The notes below the pieces were generated by a model. It searched no databases. It had not been told where the DNA came from and saw only the letters and a list, made by a program, of their open reading frames with translations. Position numbers and translations under genes: made by a program. DNA of 64,000 nucleotides. Source: Angiostrongylus vasorum. Lineage: Eukaryota; Nematoda; Chromadorea; Rhabditida; Metastrongylidae. This document shows, in pieces, positions 1 through 13,059 of the stretch. The stretch is from the NCBI GenBank assembly GCA_018806985.1, contig JADANN010000179.1:186001-250000 (forward strand). Direction: 5' to 3'. Position 1 is the stretch's first letter, and the number at the start of each line of letters is the position of its first letter.

Positions 1-1790
1 GCACCGTAAACTGGGACTTATTCAATTCATTAGACGGCTGGTGGGGAGGAACCTGTTGTGGATAACATCGACGTAGATTACAATCGGCTCATTCAACATC
101 TTCACGTTAGCGCTATGAAAGTTGAGAGTTCGAAAGTCATCGAGAGACGTCTGTCTCCAGAAACAGTCGAGCTGATACGCCAGCGTGGAATCACACTAGC
201 TGCAGGCAACCGTAAACTAACGTCCGAACTTGCAAAACAGTGCAGACAGGGCGATAAAAAAAGATGTTAAGGAGAGAAGAGCAGCAGTAATGGTCGAAGC
301 TGCAGGCTGGGAAAAGCATTCGCAAAGCCCACCGAAGCTTCGCCAATTACAAGACCAAAATGATTGCACTCCGACGCCCAGACGGAACAGTTACAGCGTC
401 CAAAAAAGGCAATGGAGAAAATAATTCACGAACGTTAGTCAGATGTTTTCATAGCTACGTCTTTCTTTTCTCACATGAAATAAAAGAGGACGGATATGTT
501 GTACCAGCGGTTCTCCCCTCCCAAATCCCACATGCCATTTCGTCGGTGAAAAATCGAACAGCACAAGGTCCGGACAGGATAAGACCAAAACACCTGAAGA
601 ACCTTCCGCCAGTCCTCGTAAACACACTGGCTCGGCTGTTCACAGGTTACCTGTCTGAATGCAAGGTCCCTACTCAGTGGAAGACCAGCAAGGCCGTGTT
701 ATTGTTCAAGAAGAGCGACCTACACAATATCGGCAACTATCGCCCAGTCTGCTTGCTGTCTGTCGTCTACAAACTTTTAACTCGAGTCATCCTAAACAGG
801 ATTGACAGAACACTGGACGAAGGACAGCCATGTAAGCCAGCAGGCTTTCGAAAAGGATTTGGTACGATGGACCACATCTACACGATAACAATGCGCACTG
901 AAGTATCGCGAGAGTACAAAAGACCGCTATGTCTCACTTTCATCGATTTACAGAGGGCCTTTGATTCAACTCAGATAGAAGCAATCATGGAAGCCCTTGA
1001 TAGTAAAGGAGTCCCTACTCAGTAAATGAATATTTTTTGTGAGCTGTACAAAAATTCACGACCAAGATATCACCATTCTACAACGGTATTAACATTGACG
1101 TCAAAAGAGGAGTTAGGCAACGCGAAACCATCTCGCCAAAATTAGTTACCGCCACCCTCCAGAACGTCATGCGAACATTGGAATGGGATAATATGGGAGT
1201 GAAAATCGATAGTCGGCAGGTTACATCATCTTCTGTTTGCTGATGACACCGTTTTATAACACCAAACATTAGCCAAGCGGAACGAATGCTTACAGACTTT
1301 GATAAACCCTGTGGAAAGATTGGTTCTCGACTAAATCTCATAAAAACGATGTTCATGAAGAACGGATTGGTTTCGTATGTCCCATTTACGCTCAACGGAA
1401 CGAATATCTCCGAATGCTCCAGCTACGTCCATATACGTCGGAAAATCAACACGATTAACAACTTAGCACCAAAGTTAAGCAGGAGAAAGCAAGCGGCTTG
1501 GAGAGCTTTCAATAAGCTGAGCGTGAAAACTAACATGTATGATCGACAACTGATGCACAAGAGCCGTTAGTGACTGGATTTCTCGGTATGTCAAACGTAC
1601 TGCAGGACGAACATCGACCCGATGGTCAGAGTTCGTTACGAAAAATCCTAGAAGAAAGATATGATGCTCAGTGAGTCCCCCAAAGCAAGCAGAACCCACT
1701 GGGCTATTCTTGCACGCTCCAGGGATAAATGGAAGATTTACTGGCGTCTCCCCATACACTTGTGACGCACTGAGGTCGTCACTATGTTAA
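1..1790 (+). mobile_element. RTE-clade non-LTR retrotransposon, 5'-truncated and decayed
   Basis: This is the middle and 3' part of an RTE-type pol gene, read left to right through several frames. It begins after the endonuclease domain (IRQRGITLAAGN and LTSELAKQ near 175-240). It continues into reverse transcriptase with GNYRPVCLLSVVYKLLTRVI around 730-790, GFRKGFGTMDHI near 845-885 and LTFIDLQRAFDS near 930-970. The C-terminal tail (THWAILARSRDKW) lies near 1,695-1,735. Stops and frameshifts, plus a deletion near 1,560, show it is dead. The left edge may run out of the window. The family assignment rests on recall of nematode RTE proteins. It lies antisense to and downstream of the AIF gene. 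Confidence 0.85.
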
Positions 1791-1929
1791 TCCATAACGG
1801 ACGGTATATACACTATAGAGTACACGCGTGGCGGTGGGCAATTCATTTGATTCTAATCATAAAGAGACCAATGTAGGTGTGAGGCCAGGAAAGTCATTCA
1901 CTGCACTTAATAACATAAAACACCTTTTT

Positions 1930-2210
1930 GCCGACAAGGTTACTCACTGACCGGTAATTTGACAAACAATTAACTACTATTTCATTTTAGTCCCCAAGAT
2001 GAATTATAGCTATTTACTGAATGCGTGGGTAGAAAAAATACTGAAATGGACTCAACATACGCCGCAAAAACATCCAACTGTTGACATTACATGATGCATA
2101 AAGCCTGGTAAATTGTACCATACATAACATTTACAACCATAGAGAAAAGTCTCATCTACAATCATGTAACGTTCACAACTCCAAAGTCTGTCTGGTTATT
2201 AAAAAAATTA
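1930..2210 (+). repeat. Dispersed repeat D, diverged copy
   Basis: The stretch containing gaccggtaatttgac and, about 115 bp on, gaaatggactcaaca recurs at 16,960-17,250 and, inverted, at about 15,120-15,340. A shorter related piece (gaccgataatttgacta) lies at 2,440. No coding potential is visible. The class of element is unknown. Confidence 0.45.
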
Positions 2211-2599
2211 TTCCTTACTACAAAAAAAAACCCCTGAAAGTTCGTAAATGCCCAGAATTAGGCGTTGTGATCAATGGGTTAAAACATAACCCCTGACCTT
2301 GCTTTTTAGTGGCTTCCTTTGCCACAGATAGCTTTTTTTTACCACACTTCTGGTATTTAATCGATACATTCTCCAGAAAAAGATGTTTTACAACATCTAA
2401 CAACTTATAAAATAAAACCCCTTTTTTTTAGATGAGTTTGATGACCGATAATTTGACTACTCAGCTTTACACCAAGCACTGTGATGACTCACAGTTCTCG
2501 TACGAAATGGGGTCGCATAAAACATGCCGAAATAGACACAACATAGATTGCAAAACATATAAATGTTGAAGGCAATTTGTTTGCTAGGTGGGGGGATAA

Positions 2600-3770
2600 A
2601 AGTATATAGCAAATAGTATCATACATACCATGCACTGGTTAGAGCGATAGAGTCTAAATACCAAGAAGTCCGTAATAGAAATGAGATTGATGGTCGTATC
2701 AAACGACAAACACGCAAATTTGGGCGCCGGCGTCATGCAAGGCTTTGTCTCACCAACGCTGTTTTTCTTCCTTTCAATTGAAACTATATCTGTGACCACA
2801 TCGTAGGTTTCTTAAGGCCAGTACCATGCTCTTTAAGAAGGGACTTGGAGGAATGAAAAGAAAGAAACTACCTTATGATTGATCATGAATCTTGAACTAG
2901 AGTATCTCAGCTGCAGACTCATGCTAAGCTTTCGTCTTCAACATTATTTACAATGAATATGTCTCCCTTATTCGAAATAATACTGAAAATATCCTTTACA
3001 ATCGAAACGACGAACATTCCTACAGGACACGTTTCTAAGCTCACCTAGAAAGTGGTGAGTCAACAAGGAGTTGCAAAGATGGGAGGTGAAAAGCAGTCAA
3101 AACCAACTGACTAAGGCAATATTTTGCAAACTGTTCCAGAAAAAAGACTAAAAGTTATTATAGGAACCCAATTGTAACAAAGTTGTTAGCAAAAAGCAAA
3201 AGCATCTGTGAAAAGTGACGAAATTTCGCAAACTGCGAACATCTATTATCACGTGCTCCGCAATCGCGGTAATATTTGGAGTTGTTCATCTTGAGTCCGC
3301 GAATGATAGGAGTCGAAGTTCAACGATTTTTTATAAGTGGAAATGAGGAACAGTGAAAGAAATCGGCATCGCAAGCCGGAATTTGTTTGATCAAGAGGAT
3401 CGAAGAAAATACGCAATGTATAGGAAATTACTAGGAAGGATTTATAAAGAAAAAGATTGTTGGCATCAGAAAAGAAGAGCCAGTCGATGTGATGGTTAGG
3501 TCTTTTGCAGACTTCTTTTTTGTTAACGTGAAACCTGCAAAAGAGTAGTAGGCTTTCCACGTTCTCCTAGTCAAAGGAGTCCTTTGACGAAGTTCAGCAA
3601 GCGAAAAGAATGAGACTTGAATACAGTAATACCCAACGAAAGCCATACTGCAAGTATTCAGTGTACCAAATAAGTCGTTGTATAAGAAGGATAAAATTCG
3701 GAAAAATTCCGAGATGTACCCAACGAGCAATAAGATGTTCACGAATGTCGAAACCTCGTATGTATATACA

Positions 3771-3773
<3 letters not shown>
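2600..3773. other. No gene recognised
   Basis: I see no convincing exon here. The terminal exon of the minus-strand AIF gene should lie in this stretch or further left, but no sequence resembling the conserved AIF C-terminus could be identified with confidence. Confidence 0.4.

Positions 3774-3822
<49 letters not shown>
3774..3822. repeat. (TA)n microsatellite
   Basis: About 24 uninterrupted TA units, flanked by tgca on both sides. Open frames through it encode only alternating Ile-Tyr and are artefacts. Confidence 0.95.
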
Positions 3823-3826
<4 letters not shown>

Positions 3827-3989
3827 TTCGTCTGTTTATAGCTTAAAAAACACTTTTAGTAACTTGTATAGAGCATAAAAGGGTTAATTCCTCATAACAA
3901 ATTTACGACTCTTCACTACCGATTTGAGCAAAAAAACCTACTTTTATACCAAAGTTTGAAACTTCAAAGTATAGTAAAATGTATCTAAC

Positions 3990-6900
3990 CTTCCCTTGAT
4001 CGCCTTTGTAGAATACTACTCCGCGCTGACAGCACTCATCGGAATTATTCTGAAACATTTTGCGGAAATTATATTGTGCACAGAAAACCGTAAGATTGCT
4101 GTGAACGAGTAAAACCGTACGTCCTTTGCAAAGACTGAAACGGTAGGTAAAGATGAATCTGTAATTCCAACAGCATTGATTTGCCACTGAGGAGCTATCT
4201 TTGAGAAGAAAGCCGGTTGATACCTGAACGAAAATTGTTGGGATTTAATATCCATGACGAAATCCTAAACTATTAATGGAATTTTTAACATTCGTTGGAT
4301 TAAACTGTATAAATGTTCAGTAAATATGCCAACAAAAGCGAACTCCTAACATGCTTCCTTTGTTGCGGTTGTTGTACTTAAGAGGAAATACCAACGTATA
4401 AAAAGAATTTGGTTAAATATCTTACCAAAACGCCTTTCCTGCTCCTGTCATATTCTCACCCGCTAGTCGTCCACTTATCTAAAGAAAAAAAAGTTACTAA
4501 AATTCGGATAATGACGTTTTATAAAAAAAACCTGAGCATTATCCCAGTGCTCAATTCGACGTCGGCCAAGAGTTTTGTCATAAAAAGAAGCTGCATCACC
4601 GGCTGCCCAGATGTCTGATCGAACACGTAACTCTGCATCAGCCGATATACCGCCAGACCGACTATCAATCTCGAAAATAAGTATAAAGTAGTCGTAGCAA
4701 ATAAAGCTCAACGCTTACTTTTCCATAAACTTTCGACATTTTTTTGAAGGATTCATCTAGAAGGTTCTTGTAACCTTAAATTTGCTTAAACCCCATTTTC
4801 AAAAAAGAAATACCAACAAAACGTAGAGACCATCCTATCTTACTGAACAAACTACCGTTTGTTCGACCACCCTTCACCGTTTCAAATACCAGGTTCGATG
4901 AAAAACAGCGAGAAAGAGCCTTGTTAGTGTGGGAAAATCAGAACCATTTAGTGTGAAAAAATCAGAACCATATCTTTTTACGGGATTGGAAAAGTTGTAT
5001 CGTGTAGACAAGGATATTTAAATTCTAATGGGGTCCATTTCAATTAGTAAAATCCAGTATGAACTCATATTTGTTCAAATTTGGAAGGCTCATTGCTTCT
5101 AGACTAATACCTACACTTATAATTTAAACTAAAGACAAACGACTTTGACACTGTACGTACATATTGACACGTTTTCTACTGGATCTGTCAAATGTACTAC
5201 ACTTTATATGGAGTGAATGTTGTTCAATGGTGATTTACACGTACAAATGTAAGATTAAATTGCGAATCTTCCAGTACTACCAGGTCGAGAAAGCTCTGCA
5301 GTAATGCATAATAATTCGACCACATGTGGGAATAATACTTTCCTTATTATAGTGACAGTTTCTTTCAAAAAATAGATAGCTGAAGTCACATGTTGCATGT
5401 TATGACCAAAATTCTAAGGTTATTCAGTAAATCGTGAGTCGTTCTTCGACACTATTGCAGTACAGCTTCAGTACACGTAGAACGCGCCCTGCGTTTTACC
5501 CAATGAGAAATTTTTTAGAAAAAATTCCATTCCTGACATCATTTAGGTCTCTCATTCCAAATCTCCCAACTCTTCAATCTCCTTCATTGGTCTTCCATAC
5601 CTCCATACGGTCTCCGGTAACAAATTTATAGAAAAAGTTTTCTTTGAAGGTCACTTCCTCCAACTGTTCATGAAACCGCTTTTTTTCCCGACTAACTGTA
5701 CAGGTGAATGCACAGTAATTAATGAGAGTAATTGATGAGAGTGATCCTTTTTTGAAATGAAGGGTGAAAATGGCAAAGTCACAGGATCTCACTTCAGTCC
5801 ATATAGTTGGATGTGTATAAGCCAAAGCTTAAACACCGAAATTTCGTGAAAGGATCGAAAGGATCATGACTAGATATGTAGTAAAGGCGTATTGCGATTC
5901 TCTCATACCTGGCTTTCTACAGATGTAAAAATCTATATGACCTACGACCTTCAACATAGCATGGAAATGGGTATTAGCTGAAATTGTCAAGAGTCGCAAA
6001 AATGCAGAAATGCCCATTCCGTGTAGAGGACGTGTTGTTTTCTTCCTCACACTGACGGCACAAAGGATAAAAAGATAAAGTCCTCGAAAGTGAACAATTG
6101 CTGAGGGATACCCCATGCATTCGACTTCATTAACCATCGTTGGAGGTGACAGAATGCATATCTCGCCATCTCGCCTTCACAATAACTCGCGGTGGCCTAC
6201 CGATGTACCGAGTCAGTGCTGCTATCCTCCCAAACAAGTCTGGTACCAATTTGCCGCCTTCGGAGGGATGGAGGGCTTGGTGGGTGTGGAGCGTGGGGAT
6301 CGATCCCCTGTGTACTGCAAGGCGCATCCGACCACTACGCTACACACGTCCTATTTGACAGTATATCCTGTCATAATTATTATTATTACATGAACCGACT
6401 TCACATATACTAAACTTTGGGAATCCCAACACTTTACGCATTCGAAGTTTCCTCGCATGCACTAAATACGAAGGTCTCCAACCTTTTTCGCGTTTGGATT
6501 TCGTTGGTGTTTAAGAATTTTCGGCGTCCTTATGAATATTGCTGAATGCTGATTGAGTCCAATCTCTCTAGAATACGAAATTCTCGACCATGGAGCGATA
6601 GGCGGCTGGGTGGACAACAGTCTAGATTAAACGAAGCTTTGCTCATTATGAATAACTTCCACTATCCTCCCCCACGCCTTCCCCCACCACGTACCTATGG
6701 AATAATTTACAGACGAAGATACCGTAAAAATAGAGATATGCCTGTTGCATTTGATAACTGTTAAGTCCCAATCGATGAAATTCGGAAATAGTACCACACT
6801 AACTCTCATACAAGAACGTGATAATTGTTCATCTGGAACGGAAACCTATGTAATTGCATGAAGTACCAGACAACTTTCTAAAATATTATCAGAAAGCTTT

Positions 6901-9900
6901 TGATGGGTGGATCATACCTCAAGCCCCGATGCTTCAGCAACCAAAGTATCAGGTTGTATTCCTACAGCAACAACAACACAATCAGAAGCAATACATTGTG
7001 AACCATTGATCTGAACACTATGTTAAGATTCTATTTTAAAAAAAATAGAAAAAATGGAGGAATCAAGCCGTTGTGTAACCATACCTCTACTTCAATGCTA
7101 GCGTCTTTTTCTCTTGCTGCAGTAATCTGAAAAAAAAGTCGTCATGGACATTGGTTTAGTACTACAGAACCACGTAACAGCAGTGAGATCGCGAAATGAT
7201 CAAAACTGTTTTGTGCAAAAATGCAACAGACTACTAAAAAAAAGGCTTTTCTTGAACAAAGAAGATGTTAATGAGAGCTACACAAGGGAAAAAATAAGAC
7301 CTATATGTTGACAGCATACACACTTTGGCATTTGTGATGACATTAACGCCAACATCACGAAGTGCTTCAGAAGCTTTTTTCGAAAGAAATTCTGGAAGTA
7401 TGCCGCTAAGGTTCCCGTTTTCAGCAACGATCTGAGTAATTTTAACGTTTTTATACTTCCTCTGAATACTGAAGGCCAATTCCGAGCCAAGAAAACCGCC
7501 TCCAACAATAGACATTGACTTTGAAGATTTACATATTTCTTCAAGCTTGCGATAATCGTCGACCTCAAATAAAAACAAATGATGGAAAGCTGAAACAGAA
7601 GCGAGAGAAGCAGAGCGTTTGAGACACTGTTCAATTCTACACACTGGGTTGTTCATTCTACCCTGCCATAGGCCAACCTGTCTCTCACATATTGAAAATC
7701 GTGATGTTGGTACCGATCGTGTCTATGAAGAACTCCCTCCAAGCCACAAAGGCTGAAGACTATCTGTGGTGAAGACCTGGGAATGCCCCTGTATAGCTAG
7801 TTCAGGATTCTGAAGAGAACCTGTCTGACAAACATTCAAAAACATCCATAATTAAGACCAGATTCGCTAAACAACAGACGAACCCGCACTCAAATACGAA
7901 GACCATAGTAGACGCTGAACGTGAGAGAATGAATCTAATGAAAGAACTAATGAGATACACACAATGTGTCGCGTCGAGTCGTGTTAAAAAGTGAAGAACA
8001 AACCCACTCCTCTTAAATACAGTATTTTTCCTTTCACGTTCTCAGGAACGTTTTCCAACTCAGGCAGAACTTTGGGTTTTCCTCCTTAAAAAGCGTTTTT
8101 GAGAATTCTGAAGAATCACATGCCACACAACGAACACTGGGCCACAAACACCTTGGACTGTCCATAAAACAAAAACTTCCATAAAACAAAAACTATCTCG
8201 TGACGTATGAAAAACATTACGATTCAAAAGTAGAGTATTGGAAATTAGCTTTAGGATAAGTACAATCTCTAACCTGTAGCAATCAAACATTTATTGTAAG
8301 AGATGCAATGTCCATCTTCAAGATACGCCTTCTTTTCATCAGGGCACAATTTTGACACACGTCGGCCTCTCAAAAGCGACACACCACCGTGACTAGTTGC
8401 AGACAGTTCAGAGGGTGGAACGAAAAAACCCTTCAATATCAGATCTAGATTTGATGGATTAAACTTTAAAATACTGTAAATCTGACTTTTTTAGAGTGTT
8501 CGTCGATCATATATTCATTTATTAACAAGCCACTAACTTCAGATTCAAAGTACACGTCACGCTTCTTCCCACTTAGTCCTTTGTACTGGAGAGTATTCGC
8601 GGATTCTTCATCACCATACCACCACAGTTCTTTCGATAACGGAGGACGATTGTAGGGCAAATGATTCTCTTCACCAATCTTGAATATTTGGGAAGTTATT
8701 CGAGGTGTATTTGAGCAGATTAAGTATTTTGGGAATAAAACCGGTGTTTTATGGGACACTGAGAACAGCTTTCATAGCCCACCATTAGCACTTTCGCGTC
8801 TGCATGCCGTGCACGAATAGCCAAAGATGCATAGTATGCCGCCGTCCCTGCTCCAACCAAGAGATATTCAACGAACTTCGGCACCTTAACATATCCGAGA
8901 AAGTCTACCCTTTTTTCACTACTTCGTAGAAGAAACCCATAAAGGAATGGCAGAAAATGATTCTCGTCGGAAATGTAGGGGCTGGTGAAAGTTGCAACAC
9001 ATGATAACTTCAGGAAATTTCAATATAAAGTTTAAAAGCATGCAAAGCATCCCCAATATACATCCATAAGCTATAGAATCAAACAAACAATTTCGTGCAA
9101 TCCTACGGAATACGAATTGGCCGCCAAAAATCACTTAGTGATGAGTAACTGACTGTATAAACATCAATGATGTACACTTTATTTTAATATAACATATTGA
9201 GCAACCTATCAAATGAGTCATAACACTACACACAAATCTACGAATGCACCTCGTCGCTTGTTGAAGGGATAACTGTTTCATTTCCATCAGCTGAAGATTG
9301 CACAGGCGAATTGAATACAAAGGAATTTTTTTCCTCGGCCTGAGAAGTGTTCCATTCTCGCTCTTTATAATAGTCCTCCTCATGCTTTATCTCTGATTTT
9401 TGCTGCGAACTGACTATCTCGGCATTCAAACTATCTTTTCCCACTTGTTCCGATGAAGATAATGATGTTGGTGATGTTTGACCATGGACATTGGCAGGTG
9501 ACGCCACGGCTTCCGACTGTTTATTTGGAGACGCCACTTCATTTTCTACGCTTTGGGTTGAGTGTTCTAACGGTTGGATCCCTTGGCTCTGAGCAACAAT
9601 GTACAATAGTAACTACAATATTCATTAATACAGAATGAAATTGAATAGAAATCCTGCATATTTGAAATAGCAAGCACAATAATCGGCAATCTCCGATCAA
9701 TTTTACTACACGCTTCAATGGAAAAAAAAAAACGAAACAAATTAACATCGACATCCCTAGCTGTGCACAACATAATGGGACAGCACAAAAAAAACACATG
9801 AAATTTTTCTTAAATTTCATAGATACAAGTCAAATGTTGCAGAGAAAGATGCTGGTATCGAAAATGGCATAATAAATAGTACACATTCTAAGCATTCAAG

Positions 9901-10829
9901 AAATAAATCATTTTCCGAACTCCCGGAAATCCACATGCGGTCCAGATTTTGTTTTTCTCTCTGATTGTTTACTTCTATGACTGCTGCTCTCACGACTCAT
10001 TGGGCTATGACTTTTTTTTGAAATATTTTTGCCAAAAAGATCAGTGTAAAACGTCTGAAATATGGACAGAGAAGCATACATATTATATTTTCTAAAACCC
10101 AAACTTTTTAACATAATAACACATTTCGAACGGCAAAGCGTTGATAGAAACACTGATTTCTTACCAGAGTGAGAAGAGTGAGAGCAACACCAAGTCCAGC
10201 GCCAAGGAAGGTGTATACATCTGACTTCTTTAGCTTGGACGGTTCGTGCGGATATTGTTCCTTTAGTGTCTGCATTAATCAAAGTCATCTACGATTAAAA
10301 ACGAACATTAGTCTATCAGTTCAAATGAAAAAGGCTGTCACCTAAGTAAAGCATTGCTTATGCATTGTGTATAAGTCCTAAGTTGTGCAAAAAAAATTCG
10401 TGCAAGGCCTAACCACAAAAGCAAAAAAGCCATAGAATCTAGAAGAACAAAATTTCACTGCGACTAAAAGATGAAGTTTGCCATTTACTGAAAGCATGTA
10501 TAAATTCCAGTGATTTCTGTTCTAATTAGTAAGGTTTGCTACTGAAGTACGAAGCGTTCAACGATAATCTATTCCTTAGAGATGCGTCATACATTCGACA
10601 CCACTAAGCATCACAGAAGTAACTGAATGCATACTAGACTGATAGAATAGATTGAGAGGGAAATCAAGATCAGCTCAGAGTTTCGGATCCAACAATGTGC
10701 GTACGGTAAGTCAGCTCTAGATATTACGTCACATAAACAATTTACTATCCAAATTTGAACGTCCATTTATTTTCGATTACGAAATAAGCCATACTGGCTT
10801 AAATTGTCGCATTGTCGCAAATGCATAGC

Positions 10830-10880
<51 letters not shown>

Positions 10881-10937
10881 TATACATACATAATGTACAC
10901 GTACGTATATACATATACGTATATATATATATATATA

Positions 10938-11017
<80 letters not shown>

Positions 11018-11284
11018 CCTAACCTTGAGACTTCCCAACCAATTCCTTTCACCGACAGCTGGTTTCGGAACATAGATATGTTCACGGTCTAAAACATAAA
11101 CAATAGTGCACTTTCTTCTAGGAAGTAAAAGTTTATGAAATCTATTATAAAGAAGTGTACAAGGTCGTTTCATTTACGTACCATCACCAGAAGAGGAAGA
11201 TAATGAAGATTTCCTCAAAAGCCGCAAAGCTCGAATTCGTATGGCAGCTCGACCTACGGGGATTAGTGGTAATCGGGATATCAT
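3990..11284 (-). CDS. wah-1: Apoptosis-inducing factor (AIFM1/WAH-1-like flavoprotein), 3' end missing
   Basis: Mitochondrial FAD/NADH oxidoreductase. Sixteen exons read in phase (complement): 11182-11284, 11024-11088, 10165-10269, 9935-10054, 9242-9588, 8783-8918, 8538-8678, 8274-8430, 8008-8084, 7324-7563, 7085-7126, 6918-7010, 4532-4669, 4426-4478, 4121-4223 and 3990-4049, about 660 codons. The Arg-rich N-terminus looks like a mitochondrial presequence. A membrane segment ([15 protein letters not shown]) lies at residues about 76-90, followed by a Ser/Glu-rich linker. Next come the FAD motif [11 protein letters not shown] near 263, [19 protein letters not shown], the NADH motif [12 protein letters not shown] near 435, the FAD-closing [11 protein letters not shown] near 565, and DSSLPTV in the C-terminal domain. 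The ATG follows the 3' splice site ttgcattag (11,300), a likely trans-splice acceptor. The last exon, about 40 residues in the family, was not found. Introns hold a SINE-A copy and a long TA array. The donor of exon 4 is weak. Confidence 0.93.
6098..6353 (-). mobile_element. SINE-A copy (tRNA-derived), in AIF intron 12
   Basis: On the reverse strand the element starts with a tRNA-like head: an A-box-like stretch (GTAGCGTAGTGGTCGG), then a B-box-like GGGATCGATCCCC. The body shared with about ten other places in this window follows (TTGGTACCAGACTTG, GAGGATAGCAGCACTG). The tail is GAATGCATGG followed by AT-rich sequence. Confidence 0.8.
10831..11014. repeat. Compound (TA)n microsatellite in AIF intron 2
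   Basis: Three TA blocks are separated by short tgtata/tacata/cgta interruptions. The last and longest block ends about 9 bp inside the intron from the donor of AIF exon 2 (exon edge 11,024 on the reverse strand). Confidence 0.95.
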
Positions 11285-11929
11285 GACTGTGGATCGACTC
11301 TAATGCAAATAAAGCATATTCTGAACATGAGTGAAAAAGAACTGCTATACTATACCACATTATTAATACCACGAAAAAGATACGATGCAGAGGTAACTGC
11401 TCGCAAAAAAATCTATTGGAATCATGTAATTATTTCATTAAGCACTTGTAAATAGGCAAGGAACATGAAAACCGCTAAGAAGAGGCCGAAGATAATATTC
11501 TCGAATGGACATCTGCTATTAAAGCCGCATATGTAGGTGGAATCTTGCAACCTTCAAGCTTATCAGCAACAAATTTGCACGCAGCCGAACTTCGAGAACT
11601 TATAATGCAAACAGCGTCACATCGAAAACGAGACCATCGTACCGATGGATCGAAAAAGTAGATCTGAATTACCATTAAATTGTGACAATTTTGGTAACCA
11701 TCGAAACTATGGCGCGCATATATCACTTAGGTCTTAATAATAACTTTGCTTGGACTGAAACCAGCTCAGAAAGTTGGATCCTGATACGGAATATGTCGCA
11801 TGGACCACAATGTAACCGTGGATACGGTTAAAAAAAATATTTTTCAAAACTGGCCATAATTTAACCTCGGCGTAAACACACAGTCCTTTCCCAAATTATT
11901 AAGCTAAGATGAAAGACGAGGCCGGTATA

Positions 11930-12600
11930 AAGCTCTTATTCGGCTAATGTTTCAGCGCTTTCGTGTTCTTCAGAGCCTCAATGATCCGAGTATATTGTCC
12001 ACAGCTGTTCGCCTTGGCGACGTGGGTCTTTGTGGTGGCGCCGAGTCTAATGTTCTGGAGTTGCAAACCGCTCGAATGACGTCTACTCACACGGCAGCGC
12101 CTTTTCATACAGGACGGTTGTTAATCTATCGCCATGCGTTCTTACCTGTTTTCATTGTGGCGGTTCATGCATGCTGCAGCTGTTCGCATTTTATCAGCTA
12201 ACACAGGGCGAATCCAGAAGATTCGACTCGATGCGGTAAAAAGACCCACACCGCAAGAGGCTGTGGCCAATCAACCCAAACCATCGCGACTCTGAAGAAG
12301 GCAAAGATGCGAAATTGATCAACCTATGCAAGGATATCAATATCTTCTTGTAATAATGAGAATACACAAGGATAGTATCAAATCTTTGTTGCAGCTATTT
12401 CGACGCATTGGATTAGTGGCATGCTCCACTCCACTAGATTTCATTCGATGCGACTATGAATAACCCGACATGGCGAAAATGACCGGCCGCGTACAGTCAA
12501 AATGAGTCACTGCAGCTCTGAAGAAGATGAACACCTCGGGACATTAGCCACGATAGATTCGATACCAATTTTATGTAAACTTATGACTACAGTAAAACAT
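11930..12600. repeat. Repeat-derived region with ctctgaagaag motifs
   Basis: The stretch contains ctctgaagaaggcaaag at about 12,290 and ctctgaagaagatgaac at about 12,515. An inverted version (cgctttcgtgttcttcagag) lies near 11,957. The same module occurs in the TIR elements at 56.1 and 61.9 kb. I read it as degraded MITE sequence; no coding frame is convincing. Confidence 0.4.
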
Positions 12601-13059
12601 TAGTCATTGTAGTTTATCTAAAATACCACTTATCCATATTTCTAATATTTGTTGACTACAAAAAACGAATGCAGTCAATCCATCGAAAAGCACGGATTGC
12701 ACCCGTCTTAAACAAGTACCATTTGAGAGCTATCGCGACTGCCGCACGAAAATACAGCTCTTCTTTTGGCCCTTCACCACACTGAAGAAGGATGCAACAT
12801 GATGACACCAACTTGCCAAAGCTGTTTACACCCGCGTGGCTGCGAATAACGAAGACGCTTGATTGCAACAAAACGGGCATAAGCACTGAAGACAATCTTC
12901 TACAAAAACTGTATTTTTCTTACGACATTTTCATCTTTTTCGGGAAAACAGGCAAAGCGGATATTATGCTCAAAAAGCTCAACGAATTAGGAAAAATGAT
13001 AGGATTGTGAATATATCAGAAAACAAAAGTTTATTTACATAAATTCACTTGCATCGTTT

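Noticed and set aside
3097..3147. Minus-strand piece with Phe-Phe-Trp-Asn after ttttag, in phase with AIF exon 16
   Set aside because: Only Trp-Asn resembles the AIF C-terminus; 17 codons with no further conservation is too little.
6115..6413. Open frames of 65-92 codons over SINE-A copies (also near 23.2, 41.5, 49.6 and 54.2 kb)
   Set aside because: The similar peptides come from the repeated DNA; several frames on both strands are equally open and none is conserved by codon use.
12656..12781. Minus-strand open segment after cttcag, considered as a last exon of the INTS15-like gene
   Set aside because: No in-phase donor upstream could be paired with it and no similarity is visible; an earlier stop at 16,005 already closes the frame.
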